From Mycobacterium rhizamassiliense (lineage in GTDB: Bacteria > Actinomycetota > Actinomycetes > Mycobacteriales > Mycobacteriaceae), in assembly GCF_900157375.1 (NCBI RefSeq), contig NZ_LT721901.1, positions 924,365 through 988,364 on the forward strand: a stretch of 64,000 nucleotides of DNA. The letters are read 5' to 3'. Positions 8,921 to 17,163 of the stretch are shown here, in pieces (position 1 is the stretch's first letter; the number at the start of each line of letters is the position of its first letter). The notes beneath the pieces are model-generated. The model made no database searches and was not told the origin of the DNA. It saw only the letters and a program-made list of their open reading frames with translations. The position numbers were made by a program, and so were the translations under genes.

Positions 8921-9739
8921 ATGGAACGATTACCCTATATCGATGAGCATGCCATAACCGTCGAAGCGAATCGCGCAGACACGTGGTCGGCGCTGCTGAG
9001 AGTCATGTGTCGCGACCCGGGCGACCCGGCCACCGTGCCAACCGGTTTCGTCCTCGACGAAGCCCGTCCGCCGCAGCGGTTCGCGCTGAGGGGCCGCCAC
9101 CCGTTTGCCGTCTATCGATGGGTGTTCGAGCTGGACGAGGAATCGGAAGGCCGCACCCGGGTGCGCGCCACCACGTGGGCGGCCTTCCCCGGCCCGCACG
9201 GAAGGATCTATCGCAGCCTCGTCATCGGCACCGGCGGCCATGCGGCGGTGACGCGCTGGACGCTGAAACGCATTGCGGCGGCTGTACTTACCGAGCAATC
9301 CGGCGCGGCCGCGTCCGACTACACCGATGTCTTCGAGGCCCCGATCCCGCCCGGTGACGCGCGGCCCGCGGAGCAGATGTTCCGTGACGCGCTGGGGCAC
9401 GAACGCGGCGGAGGTGTCGTGTTGTGGATTCACCGCCACGTGTTGGGTTTTCGCCTGGGCCCGCCTTCCTCGCCCGATCACCTGATCGGCTGGCGGATAG
9501 CGCGTTCGGATGCCGACGAAATCCGGCTGGCGACAACCGGGCCGCTGATGCGCGGCGAGCTGACGCTGCGGCGCGAGGACGGCCGGCGTGCCACACTCAC
9601 CACCCGCGTGCACTATCACCGCAAGGTCGCGGCCCCGATCGTCTGGGCCGTCGTCGGTCCCATGCATCGGGTCATCGCGCCGCGACTGATCGAGCGCGCC
9701 GCGAACGCTCCGCGACAGGCACACGCCCACCACGGCTGA
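8921..9739 (+). CDS. tandem SRPBCC/DUF2867-like protein
   Basis: 272 residues, not confidently named. It appears to contain two related halves, each resembling SRPBCC/DUF2867 small-molecule-binding folds. The first runs from AITVEANRADTWSALL through RWVFELDEESEGRTRVRA. The second runs from VFEAPIPPGDARPAEQ through TLTTRVHYHRKVAAPIV. No signal peptide and no clear membrane segment. The ATG at 8921 was chosen over an upstream ATG at 8879 because the latter lies inside the divergent TetR coding region. Probably the direct target of that regulator. Possible role: binding or turning over a hydrophobic ligand. Confidence 0.7.
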   Translation: MERLPYIDEHAITVEANRADTWSALLRVMCRDPGDPATVPTGFVLDEARPPQRFALRGRHPFAVYRWVFELDEESEGRTRVRATTWAAFPGPHGRIYRSLVIGTGGHAAVTRWTLKRIAAAVLTEQSGAAASDYTDVFEAPIPPGDARPAEQMFRDALGHERGGGVVLWIHRHVLGFRLGPPSSPDHLIGWRIARSDADEIRLATTGPLMRGELTLRREDGRRATLTTRVHYHRKVAAPIVWAVVGPMHRVIAPRLIERAANAPRQAHAHHG

Positions 9740-9788
9740 TTCCCAGTCCGCGTGTAACCCCGCCGTATACATCTTCCCGAGAGGGTTG

Positions 9789-9807
9789 GCGAATCACCGT
9801 GATTCGC
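9789..9807. promoter_or_regulatory. perfect 9-bp inverted repeat (probable operator)
   Basis: GCGAATCAC, one base, GTGATTCGC: a perfect 19-base dyad starting 49 bases after the SRPBCC stop and ending 21 bases before a leader ORF that precedes the MFS gene. There is no T-run, so an operator is more likely than a terminator. A TATACA -10-like element lies just upstream at 9766-9771. Confidence 0.5.
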
Positions 9808-9827
9808 GGCCGTCGAGGAGGAATCAG

Positions 9828-9866
9828 ATGAACGACGACGACGGCCGCGCCGTAAGACCAACATGA
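9828..9866 (+). CDS. 12-codon leader ORF upstream of the MFS transporter
   Basis: A mini-ORF (MNDDDGRAVRPT, then stop) preceded by a perfect AGGAGG Shine-Dalgarno at 9816-9821 with six-base spacing, better than most sites in the window. Its TGA overlaps the ATG at 9863 (ATGA), the probable ancestral start of the transporter, so it looks like a translational coupling or leader peptide. Function is inferred only from spacing. Confidence 0.45.
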   Translation: MNDDDGRAVRPT

Positions 9867-10018
9867 TCGCGCTACAGCCCGCTCGCGCGAACGTTGCTAC
9901 CGCGCCCGCGCCCCCATCTCGACTACTCGACAGGCTGCGCGACGTCGCACCCGCGAACCGGGTGATGCTGGTGGCCACCATGGTCTCATGGTCGCCTTCC
10001 TCGACACCACCGTGGTGA
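9863..10018 (+). pseudogene. frameshifted N-terminal piece of the MFS transporter
   Basis: Reading from the ATG at 9863 gives a cytosolic segment with RLLDRLRDVAPANRVMLVAT, which is exactly the lead-in expected before the first helix of DHA2 transporters. It then leaves frame at about 9985. The family continuation (MVAFLDTTVVNLALP) is in the other frame from 9988. One base short (or an equivalent small deletion) between ATGGTCTC and ATGGTCGCC would explain it. Either a real mutation or an assembly or sequencing error. Confidence 0.55.
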
Positions 10019-11325
10019 ATCTGGCGCTGCCTGCCACGGCGCGTGAGCTCGGCGGCGGCCTGTGCCTACAGCAATGGATCGTCGACGGCTACCTGCTGGC
10101 GCAGGCGGCCACGATCCTGCCCGGCGGTTCCCTGTCCGACCTGTTCGGGCGGGTGCCCGTCATCCGGTTCGGGCTGGTGGCCTTCGGGACCGGTTCGGTG
10201 CTGGCGGCCGGCGCGCCCTCGCCGGTCGTGCTGATCGCCGGGCGCGTCATCCAGGGCCTCGGTGCGGCGTTCCTGGTGCCCGGCTCCCTGGCGCTGATCA
10301 ACTCGACGTTCGACCGCGCCGACCGTCCGGCGGCCATCGGATCGTGGACCGCGTGGACCGGCACCGCGTTTGCGGTTGGCCCGCTGCTGGGCGGGTTGGC
10401 GGTGGACTTCCTGAGTTGGCGCTGGATCTATGCCCTATCGGCGGTCCCGATGGTCATCGGTTTCGCGCTGACGTTCTGGCTGAGCCCCACGCCGCGACCC
10501 ACCCAACGCGTCCGCCTCGACGTCGCCGGGGCCGTCCTGTCGGCGGCGGGCCTGGCCGCCACCGTCTACGCCCTCATCGAATCGCGCGAGCACGGCTGGT
10601 CCGATCCCCGTGTCGCGGTGTCGCTGTGCTTGGGCGTCGGCGCGCTCGTGGCGTTCGCGGCGTGGCAGCGCCGGGCCCCGAACCCCTTGGTGCCGCTGCG
10701 TCTTTTCGCCAGCCGCAACTTCGCGGGAGCGAACGTCACCACCGCGTTCGTCTACGGCGCCATCACGATGGGCGCCCTGGCGGTCTCCCTCTACACCCAA
10801 GAGGTCGCCGGATATTGCGCGACCGTCGCAGGTTTGGCGACGCTGCCCACACCGGTCATGTCGTTTCTGTTCGCCAAGCGGGTGGGTCGCCTGGCCGCAC
10901 GGGTTGGGCCGCGGGTCTTTTTGACGACGGGCCCGCTGCTGGCCGGCCTGGGCCTGCTGCTCATCCGCCCCGGGCACGGGTTCAACATCGTCACCCATCT
11001 GCTGCCCGGGACGATCGTGGTGGCCATCGGTTCGGTGCTGACGCTGACGCCGCTGGCCGCGGTGAGCCTGTCGTCCGTCGACCCGGCCCGCAGCGGGGTG
11101 GCGGCGGCCCTGCAGAACGCGGTGGGCAGGACATCGGCACTGAGTTCGGTTGCCTGCGTCGGGCTGATCGCCGCAGGCACGCTGACAAACGACAGCTTCG
11201 CTCGGTTGCTCCACGTCGCGGCGGCGCTGTACTTCATCGGCGCGTTGGTCGCCGGGTTGTCGATCGCCAAGCGAATCAACCTCGCCGAACCCGCTCCCGC
11301 CAAAGTTCCCGTCGGCGTGTCCTGA
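9988..11325 (+). CDS. MFS drug-efflux transporter, DHA2 (14-TMS) family, 5' end disrupted
   Basis: 445 residues in the main frame. DHA2 features visible are LDTTVVNLALPAT at the very start (normally in the middle of helix 1), LSDLFGR in loop 2-3, GRVIQGLGAAFLVPGSLALI in helix 4 and a motif-C-like GTAFAVGPLLGG. About twelve hydrophobic segments follow. The reading frame starts at an ATG within helix 1, so the outer half of that helix is missing unless the upstream frame (from 9863) is joined by a shift. Proton-driven export of drugs or lipids is the family role; the substrate is unknown. It precedes an SDR by 19 bases. Confidence 0.82.
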   Translation: MVAFLDTTVVNLALPATARELGGGLCLQQWIVDGYLLAQAATILPGGSLSDLFGRVPVIRFGLVAFGTGSVLAAGAPSPVVLIAGRVIQGLGAAFLVPGSLALINSTFDRADRPAAIGSWTAWTGTAFAVGPLLGGLAVDFLSWRWIYALSAVPMVIGFALTFWLSPTPRPTQRVRLDVAGAVLSAAGLAATVYALIESREHGWSDPRVAVSLCLGVGALVAFAAWQRRAPNPLVPLRLFASRNFAGANVTTAFVYGAITMGALAVSLYTQEVAGYCATVAGLATLPTPVMSFLFAKRVGRLAARVGPRVFLTTGPLLAGLGLLLIRPGHGFNIVTHLLPGTIVVAIGSVLTLTPLAAVSLSSVDPARSGVAAALQNAVGRTSALSSVACVGLIAAGTLTNDSFARLLHVAAALYFIGALVAGLSIAKRINLAEPAPAKVPVGVS

Positions 11326-11330
11326 CGGCT

Positions 11331-11336
11331 TACACT
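11331..11336 (+). promoter_or_regulatory. -10 box of the SDR gene at 11345
   Basis: TACACT fits TANNNT and ends eight bases before the ATG, immediately after the MFS stop codon. A separate leaderless transcript is therefore likely besides readthrough from the transporter. Confidence 0.4.
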
Positions 11337-11344
11337 CTGGCCGC

Positions 11345-12274
11345 ATGACCGAACGCCGCACCGCGTGCGAGATCGTCGAGGGAATCGACCTGTCCGGCAA
11401 GGTTTGTGTGATCACCGGTGCCTCAGCCGGGCTCGGCCGACAGTCGGCGCGCGCGTTGGCGGCCACGGGCGCGCACGTGGTGCTCGCCGCACGCAACCAC
11501 GAAGCGACGGCCGAAGTGGCCCAGTGGATAGCCGACGAGGTGCCCGGCGCGCGTACCTCCAAGGTGGTTCTCGACCTCACCTCGCTGTCCAGCGTGCGCG
11601 CGGCGGCCGTGGCGATCGCCGACATCGCGCCCGTGATCCACGTCTTGATGAACAACGCGGGCGTCATGTTCACGCCATTCGAGCGCACCGCCGATGGGTT
11701 CGAAAACCAAATCGGGACAAACCATTTCGGTCACTTCGAACTCACCCGGCTGCTGACCCGCCAGCTGGCGGCCGCACAGGGCGCCCGGCTGGTCGTCCTG
11801 TCTTCCGGAGGACACATCATGGGCGACGTCGATTTCGACGATCCCAATTGGGAGCGGCGCGAATACGACAAGTTCGTCGCCTACGGCGCGTCCAAGACGG
11901 CGAACATCCTGCACGCCAAGGAAGCCGACCGCCGCCTGCGCGGCGAGGGAGTCCGCGCGTTCGCCGTTCATCCCGGCACGGTGGCCACGTCGCTGGCGCG
12001 CTACATGTCCCGCGAGGATTTCTCCAACCTCCGCAAGCTCGTCGCCGCCAACAGCGCGGCGCACGGCGGGCAGAGCGACGGCCACCTCGACCTCCTGATG
12101 CCGGACCAGGGTGCGGCCACTCAGGTCTGGGCCGCAGTAAGCCCCGAGCTGGAGGGCCGGGGCGGGCTGTACCTCGAAGACTGCAGGGTCAGCGACGCCG
12201 TCGCCCCGCACGCGTGCGATGAGCAACGGGCCGTCGATTTCTGGGCTCTCTCCGAAACGCTCTGTGGCAGCTGA
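11345..12274 (+). CDS. short-chain dehydrogenase/reductase
   Basis: 309 residues. The nucleotide-binding motif TGASAGLG is near residue 24, NNAG near 102, a catalytic Ser follows in VLSSGG, and the active-site YGASKTAN gives Tyr and Lys. It is related to the SDR at 2245 (both contain the TADGFE and GTNHFGH or GTNHLGH stretches) but only moderately similar, so the two are probably paralogues of a retinol-dehydrogenase-like group. Cytosolic NAD(P)-dependent oxidoreductase, substrate unknown. Its TGA abuts the stop codon of the convergent enoyl-CoA hydratase gene. Confidence 0.87.
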   Translation: MTERRTACEIVEGIDLSGKVCVITGASAGLGRQSARALAATGAHVVLAARNHEATAEVAQWIADEVPGARTSKVVLDLTSLSSVRAAAVAIADIAPVIHVLMNNAGVMFTPFERTADGFENQIGTNHFGHFELTRLLTRQLAAAQGARLVVLSSGGHIMGDVDFDDPNWERREYDKFVAYGASKTANILHAKEADRRLRGEGVRAFAVHPGTVATSLARYMSREDFSNLRKLVAANSAAHGGQSDGHLDLLMPDQGAATQVWAAVSPELEGRGGLYLEDCRVSDAVAPHACDEQRAVDFWALSETLCGS

Positions 12275-13093
12275 CTAGTCCGCCGGCAGGGCCGTCCACT
12301 CGCTCGACACGCTCGCGCTGAACCGCGGCGGCCGCTTGTCGAAGAAGGCGGCCACGCCCTCGGCGGCGTCGGGGGTGCCCATCACCCGGCGGTGCAGTTG
12401 CGTTTCCAGCGAGGCGACCTGCCGCGGGCTGTAGTTGTGAATCGCGCTGTCCCACAACAGCCGTTTGGACAACGCGGCCGACATCGGTGCGACGTTGACG
12501 GCGATGTCGCGGGCCATCTCCAGCGCGTGCTCGAGCACCTGGTCGGCGGGCATCGCCCGGTTCGCGATCCCCAGCGCGGCGGCCTCACTACCGGTGAACG
12601 TCCGGCCGGTCAGCAGCACCTCGGCGGCCACCCCGAGATTGGTCAGGTGCGTCAACGTCCAGTGCGACATGCAGTCACCGATCACGCCCCGGCGCACCTG
12701 CACCACCCCGTATTTCGCGTCGTCGGCGACGACGCGAATATCGGCCTGCAGCGCGATCGTCAGCCCGATGCCCACGGCGTGACCGTTGAGCGCGGCGATC
12801 ACCGGCTTGCACAACTCGAAGGCCGCCGGGTCGATCGGCGACGCGGAGAACGCGCCGTCGTCGCCGGGCGCGTCGAACGGCGTTGCGCCGTCGGAGAAGT
12901 CCGCCCCCGCGCAAAACGCCCGGCCCGCACCGGTTAGCACGATCGCGCGGACGTCGTCGTCCTCGTCGCAGTTCCGGTACGCGCGACTGAGCAGCGCGCC
13001 CATCTCGGCGGTGTAGGCGTTGAGGTGCTCGGGCCGATTCAGCGTGAGCACCGCGACGCCGGCGCTCACCTCGACCAGCACGTCGGGGCTCAT
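12275..13093 (-). CDS. enoyl-CoA hydratase/isomerase family protein
   Basis: 272 residues, crotonase fold. Typical stretches are LTLNRPEHLNAYTAEM near the N-terminus, GAGRAFCAGADFSDG (first oxyanion-hole region) and ALNGHAVGIGLTIALQADIR (second oxyanion-hole region). The usual catalytic acids are not clearly placed: VQVRRGVIGDCMSHWTL stands where hydratases often carry Glu, so isomerase, hydrolase or another crotonase activity is possible. The ATG overlaps the stop of the upstream F420-type gene by four bases (ATGA), so the two are cotranscribed. Probably acts in degradation of an acyl-CoA intermediate. Confidence 0.85.
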   Translation of the reverse strand: MSPDVLVEVSAGVAVLTLNRPEHLNAYTAEMGALLSRAYRNCDEDDDVRAIVLTGAGRAFCAGADFSDGATPFDAPGDDGAFSASPIDPAAFELCKPVIAALNGHAVGIGLTIALQADIRVVADDAKYGVVQVRRGVIGDCMSHWTLTHLTNLGVAAEVLLTGRTFTGSEAAALGIANRAMPADQVLEHALEMARDIAVNVAPMSAALSKRLLWDSAIHNYSPRQVASLETQLHRRVMGTPDAAEGVAAFFDKRPPRFSASVSSEWTALPAD

Positions 13094-14112
13094 CGCAGGG
13101 CCGGGGTCCGGTGCAGCGCGCTGATCAGGTCGGTGATGTCGGCGCTGCGCGGCGTGTAACCCGGGAAATAGCAACACACCTCGCCCGCGTGCTCGCCGAA
13201 CCGCTCGGCAATCTGCTGCGCGCATTGCTCGGGCGTGCCCATGATCCCGATGCGGGCCACCATCTCCTCGGTGATCAGCGCCCGCATCTCGGCGAAGCGG
13301 CCCTGCTTGGACAGCGCATTGAGCTCGGGCTGGATGTCCGCCCACCCCTCGACCTCGAGGACGGGCAGATACGCCGGGGTTGAGCCGTAGAACGCGATCA
13401 GCGAGGCCACCCCGTTGACCGCGGCCGCCAGGTTGGCCTCGTCGCGCCCGACGGCGACCATGGCCTGCACGATGATCTCGAAACCGGAAGCCGTTCGCTG
13501 CGAACGGCGCAAGCCCTCGTCGATCGCCGGCAGCGTGCGCTCGGCGAAGTGGCGGGCGCTGTTGAACGGCATCACCAGTAGCCCGTCGGCGACTTCGGCC
13601 GCGGTGCGCGTCATGACCGGTCCCAGCGCGCCCAGCAGCACCGGCGGCGGGCCGAACGGGTTGGGGCCTGGATTGAAGTTGGGCGCCATGATGGTGTGCG
13701 TGTAGAACTCACCCCGAAAGTCCAGGCGCGACTGGCCTTCCCAGGCCGCGAAGATCGCCTTGATCGCGGCGACGGCCTCGGCCATCCGCGCCGCCGGGCG
13801 TTCCCATTTACTGCCGTAGCGCTTTTCGATGTGCACCTTGATCTGCGAACCGAGCCCGAGGCGAAACCGGCCGCCGCTGTAGGCCTGCAAGTCATAGGCG
13901 GTGTGCGCCAGGTGCAGTGGGCTGCGCGGCGGGGCGATCGCCACGTTCGTCATCAGGTCCGCATCGGTGGTGCCGGCCGCGAGGATCAGCGGGAAGAACA
14001 CGTCGTGCTGGCCCTCGAACGTGAACACCCCGTCGGCGCCGGTCGCGGCGATCTCGGCCGCGCTGGCGGCGGCCGCCGTCGGCGACCCGTCAATCTGCAG
14101 ATGTACTTTCAC
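13090..14112 (-). CDS. F420-dependent LLM-class oxidoreductase
   Basis: 340 residues, luciferase-like TIM barrel. It begins MKVHLQIDGSP and contains TNVAIAPPRSPLHLAHTAYD, SGGRFRLGLGSQIKVHIEKR and a Pro-rich loop (NPGPNPFGPPPVLLG), close to the mycobacterial TIGR03617-type F420 group. It should transfer hydride to or from coenzyme F420; the substrate is unknown. The GTG start directly follows the TAA of the Lon-N-like gene (TAAGTG), so it reads on from the sodC-side operon. It overlaps the hydratase gene downstream. Confidence 0.85.
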   Translation of the reverse strand: MKVHLQIDGSPTAAAASAAEIAATGADGVFTFEGQHDVFFPLILAAGTTDADLMTNVAIAPPRSPLHLAHTAYDLQAYSGGRFRLGLGSQIKVHIEKRYGSKWERPAARMAEAVAAIKAIFAAWEGQSRLDFRGEFYTHTIMAPNFNPGPNPFGPPPVLLGALGPVMTRTAAEVADGLLVMPFNSARHFAERTLPAIDEGLRRSQRTASGFEIIVQAMVAVGRDEANLAAAVNGVASLIAFYGSTPAYLPVLEVEGWADIQPELNALSKQGRFAEMRALITEEMVARIGIMGTPEQCAQQIAERFGEHAGEVCCYFPGYTPRSADITDLISALHRTPALR

Positions 14113-14778
14113 TTATTCGTCGGGTCCTCTAGTCGACAGCTGGAATTCGAGCATCTCGGCGACCGCCACCACCGCCTCGTCGAGCACGGCCAGTCGGGCG
14201 GCCGCCGACGGCGCCGCGAGCACGCTGTACTTGTCGGCCGCCCCCAGCGGGATACGGGATGCCAACGTGAACAACCGCTGCCCGGCATCCTCGGCGCCGG
14301 TCTCGCCGTAGCCCAGCAGCACGTCGCGGTCCGGCAACTGGGCCTCGCGCGCCTCCGCGATCCGTTCGAACAACGCGATCACCTTGTCCTCGACGCCGCG
14401 CAGCTGCGCCGGCGTCACCGGGTCGCCGGGCTCGTCGGGCCACAGCCGCACCGACGCCCTCGGGTAGGGATCGTCGGACAGCCACTCGCACACCCGAATT
14501 CGCTCGCCGGTCCGGCAGGCCAGCGAGTAGCGGTCCGCGCCGACCTCGATGCATTCGGTGATCCGGGACAACACGCCGACATCGCAACGGGAATCGCCGC
14601 CGCCGACCTCGCGGCCCCGGGAGATCAGCACCACGCCGAAGGGATCGCCTTCGTCGACGCAGTGCCGCACCAATGCGACATAACGCGGCTCGAAGATGCG
14701 CAACGGCAGATCCTGGTCCGGCAGCAGGGCCACCTCCAGCGGAAACATCGCCAGCTCAAGGGGTTCGAGTTCGATCAT
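14113..14778 (-). CDS. Lon N-terminal (LON) domain protein (Rv0434-like)
   Basis: 221 residues made only of the LON substrate-binding domain of Lon proteases. LAMFPLEVALLPDQDLPLRI opens the domain, FEPRYVALV follows, and GVVLISRG is the conserved strand. There is no AAA or protease domain, so it is not a protease by itself; it may be an adaptor or a substrate-binding protein. The ATG overlaps the last base of the YbdK stop (TGATG). Same order as M. tuberculosis Rv0433-Rv0434. Confidence 0.88.
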   Translation of the reverse strand: MIELEPLELAMFPLEVALLPDQDLPLRIFEPRYVALVRHCVDEGDPFGVVLISRGREVGGGDSRCDVGVLSRITECIEVGADRYSLACRTGERIRVCEWLSDDPYPRASVRLWPDEPGDPVTPAQLRGVEDKVIALFERIAEAREAQLPDRDVLLGYGETGAEDAGQRLFTLASRIPLGAADKYSVLAAPSAAARLAVLDEAVVAVAEMLEFQLSTRGPDE

Positions 14779-15917
14779 CAGATCTCGAGCTCGCCCACCA
14801 GCGCGTCCACCACCGCGCGCAGATCGCCATCGTGCTCCTCGGCAACCCGCCGCTGCCGCTGATACGACGCGCCGCCACGCCAGATGTCGGCCACGGCGGC
14901 CAGCTCGTCCGAGCAGCGCAACGACTTGGCGACCGGCTCCAGGCGGTTCAGCAGATCGACGAGGTCGTCGGTGACCAGCCGCTCGTTGCTGTCGGCGTCC
15001 TGGATGATCACCGCGTCCAGGCCGTAACGCGCCGCGCGCCACTTGTTTTCCTGCACATGCCAGGGCGGCATGATCGGCAGCGACTCGTCGGCTTCCAGCC
15101 GGCGGTCCAGGTCGACGATCAGGCAGTGCGTCAGCGCGACCAGCGCGCCGAGCTCGCGCAGGTTGGTCACCCCGTCGCAGACCCGCACCTCGAGCGTGCC
15201 AAGGTGCGGCGAAGGCCGGATGTCCCAACGGATTTCGTTCATGTGGTCGATGATGCCGGTCTTCTTCTGGTCGTAGACGAAGCCCTCGAACTCAGACCAG
15301 GTCTGAAACTGGAACGGCAGCCCGGCGGTCGGCAACTGCTGAAACATCATCGCCCGGTTGCTCGCGTATCCGGTGTCTTCGCCGACCCACCACGGCGAGG
15401 ACGCCGACAGCGCCAGCAGGTGCGGGTAGTACTGCAGCAGCGAGGTCATGATCGGCATCACCTTGTGCGCCGACGAGATGCCGACGTGCACGTGCACGCC
15501 CCAGATCAGCATCTGCCTGCCCCACCACTGCGTGCGTTTGATCAGCTCGGCGTACCGCGGCGCGTCGGTGAGCTTCGCGGTGGTCCACTGTGCGAACGGG
15601 TGTGTCCCGGCACTGAACAGCTCCATGCCGCGGGCCCGCACGATGCGGCGCGCGGGGCCCAGCGTCTCACGCAGATCCTCGATCGCCTGCCCCGTGCAAT
15701 CGGCGACGCCGCTGACCACCTCGACGGTGTTGCGCAGCAATTCCTTGTGCACGCGCGGGTTTTCGCCGATCTCGGCGATGACGGCGGTGGCCTCGTTGCT
15801 CAGGTCCCGGGTCTGCGCGTCGACGAGAGCGAACTCCCACTCGACGCCGAGGGTCGGCCGCGGTGACCGGGCGAATTCGATGTGCGTGACGGGACGGCTA
15901 GCCGGCACCAATGACAC
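14778..15917 (-). CDS. YbdK-type carboxylate-amine ligase (GCS2 family; Rv0433-like)
   Basis: 379 residues. The GCS2 fold opens with [13 protein letters not shown] (a metal- and substrate-binding Glu pair) and contains [26 protein letters not shown] and [15 protein letters not shown], all typical of YbdK/EgtA-like ligases that join a carboxylate and an amine with ATP. E. coli YbdK has weak glutamate-cysteine ligase activity; mycobacteria use mycothiol, so the true substrate is open. The GTG at 15917 lies inside the 3' end of sodC (20-base overlap); GTG at 15908 is an alternative. It is followed at once by the LON-domain gene. Confidence 0.9.
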   Translation of the reverse strand: MSLVPASRPVTHIEFARSPRPTLGVEWEFALVDAQTRDLSNEATAVIAEIGENPRVHKELLRNTVEVVSGVADCTGQAIEDLRETLGPARRIVRARGMELFSAGTHPFAQWTTAKLTDAPRYAELIKRTQWWGRQMLIWGVHVHVGISSAHKVMPIMTSLLQYYPHLLALSASSPWWVGEDTGYASNRAMMFQQLPTAGLPFQFQTWSEFEGFVYDQKKTGIIDHMNEIRWDIRPSPHLGTLEVRVCDGVTNLRELGALVALTHCLIVDLDRRLEADESLPIMPPWHVQENKWRAARYGLDAVIIQDADSNERLVTDDLVDLLNRLEPVAKSLRCSDELAAVADIWRGGASYQRQRRVAEEHDGDLRAVVDALVGELEI

Positions 15918-16629
15918 CGCACGCTACCCGCTTGCCGGAGTCACCGGTGCTCATCGTCGTGGCATCGGGCCCCGGTGTGCCGTTGGTCTGGGTGTAGCGC
16001 TCCGCAGGAATGTTGCCGAAGTTGTCGGCCCCGGCGTGGATGATGATGGCGGTCTTTTCACCCGACATCAGGTCGTCCAGGGCGAAGGCGTCGGTGGTGG
16101 TCACCAGCGTCCCGACGCCGTCGCGGCGCACCTGAAGCGAGGTGAGGTCGCCACTGGCGGGATCGGCGGAGTGGCCGGGCGCCTGGAAGTGACCGCCGGC
16201 CGACAGGAAGTCGCCGGGCGCACCGCCGGTGGGACCGACCGAATTTGCTTCGCACTTACCGACCTTGTGGATGTGCACGCCGTGGAACCCCGGCGCGATC
16301 TGGCCGACGCCGGTCGTGGCGATCGTGATGGTGGCGTATCCGTTGCTGAAGTCGAACTTGGCCGTCGCCACCTGGGTGCCGTCCGGCGCCCGCAGGTGGG
16401 TCGTCACGCTCCGCGCGCCGGCCTGCGGGGTCTCCGCACCCGCGGCACCCGCCGCACCCGCCGGCGCGGACGATCCCGTCCAGACCGGCGGCGTGGTGCC
16501 CGGAACCGACGACGCGTGTTGCGGCGACGAGCAGGCGCTTAGCAGCGCGACGCTCGCGGCTAACAACGAAACAGACAGTGCGGACGTGGTGGCGGCAACG
16601 GCATCGCGACGACCGGCGGGCATTGGCAT
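15898..16629 (-). CDS. sodC: Cu,Zn superoxide dismutase, lipoprotein
   Basis: 243 residues. An N-terminal signal with lipobox LLSAC (lipidated Cys33) places it outside the membrane, followed by a Thr/Ser/Pro/Ala linker. The SOD domain has [10 protein letters not shown] (copper-binding His pair and a disulfide Cys), a zinc-loop segment [28 protein letters not shown] and a C-terminal GKRVACGVI with the second disulfide Cys. It converts superoxide to peroxide at the cell surface, a defence against phagocyte bursts. It overlaps the YbdK gene downstream and follows virR by 32 bases. Confidence 0.95.
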   Translation of the reverse strand: MPMPAGRRDAVAATTSALSVSLLAASVALLSACSSPQHASSVPGTTPPVWTGSSAPAGAAGAAGAETPQAGARSVTTHLRAPDGTQVATAKFDFSNGYATITIATTGVGQIAPGFHGVHIHKVGKCEANSVGPTGGAPGDFLSAGGHFQAPGHSADPASGDLTSLQVRRDGVGTLVTTTDAFALDDLMSGEKTAIIIHAGADNFGNIPAERYTQTNGTPGPDATTMSTGDSGKRVACGVIGAG

Positions 16630-16661
16630 AACGAGAGCCTATCCCGGCTCACGACCTCAAG

Positions 16662-17144
16662 TCAGCCCGCGACCAAGACGATGACGCCGGGCGGCTGGCC
16701 GGACAATGCGGCAGTTCGCTGTTCGACGGGCGCGCCCAAGTTTTTGCCCACCGCGTCGGCGGTGGCGTGCTCGCCGTCGGCGTCGGTGAAGTAGACGGTC
16801 GTGGTCGGCACATCGGGTATCGAGAGGTTCCCGACGTCGACGACCTTGAAGCCGGCGGCCTTCAGTTGGTCCGCCGCGTGCCCGGCGACGCCTTCCTTGC
16901 CGGAGATGTTGTACACGTGCACGTCGGCCGCATTCGCCGCGGGCTTGGCGCTGGTCGAAGTCGACGACGACGAACTGGCGGCGCTGCTGGTGCTGGAGAC
17001 CGGCGACGCGGTGTCGTCATCGGAGTTCCCGGACGAGCCCAGGGCCTGCCATCCCAGCAGCAGGAAGATGACGCCGAGGAACAACAGCACCATCACCATG
17101 GCCCGCAGGGGAAGTCCCGTGGAGTCGGGGACACGCTCTTTCAT
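16662..17144 (-). CDS. virR: VirR-like membrane protein with LytR_C domain (Rv0431)
   Basis: 160 residues: a short cytosolic N-terminus, one membrane helix (about residues 15-35, VMVLLFLGVIFLLLGW), a very Ser/Thr/Ala-rich linker, and a C-terminal LytR_C domain (VHVYNISGKEGVAGHAADQL and VVYFTDADGEHATA-like strands). In M. tuberculosis Rv0431/VirR limits release of extracellular vesicles and affects envelope integrity. The gene lies between Rv0430-like and sodC, as in M. tuberculosis. Identity rests on position and architecture. Confidence 0.9.
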   Translation of the reverse strand: MKERVPDSTGLPLRAMVMVLLFLGVIFLLLGWQALGSSGNSDDDTASPVSSTSSAASSSSSTSTSAKPAANAADVHVYNISGKEGVAGHAADQLKAAGFKVVDVGNLSIPDVPTTTVYFTDADGEHATADAVGKNLGAPVEQRTAALSGQPPGVIVLVAG

Positions 17145-17163
17145 CGAGCCCTACTGTAGCGAG

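Noticed and set aside
9799..9827. Palindrome at 9789-9807 as a terminator
   Set aside because: No T-run follows, and a ribosome site and ORF lie directly downstream; an operator is more likely.
13696..14862. Rightward ORF of 388 codons opposite the LLM and LON genes
   Set aside because: Crosses two real genes on the other strand; no motif.
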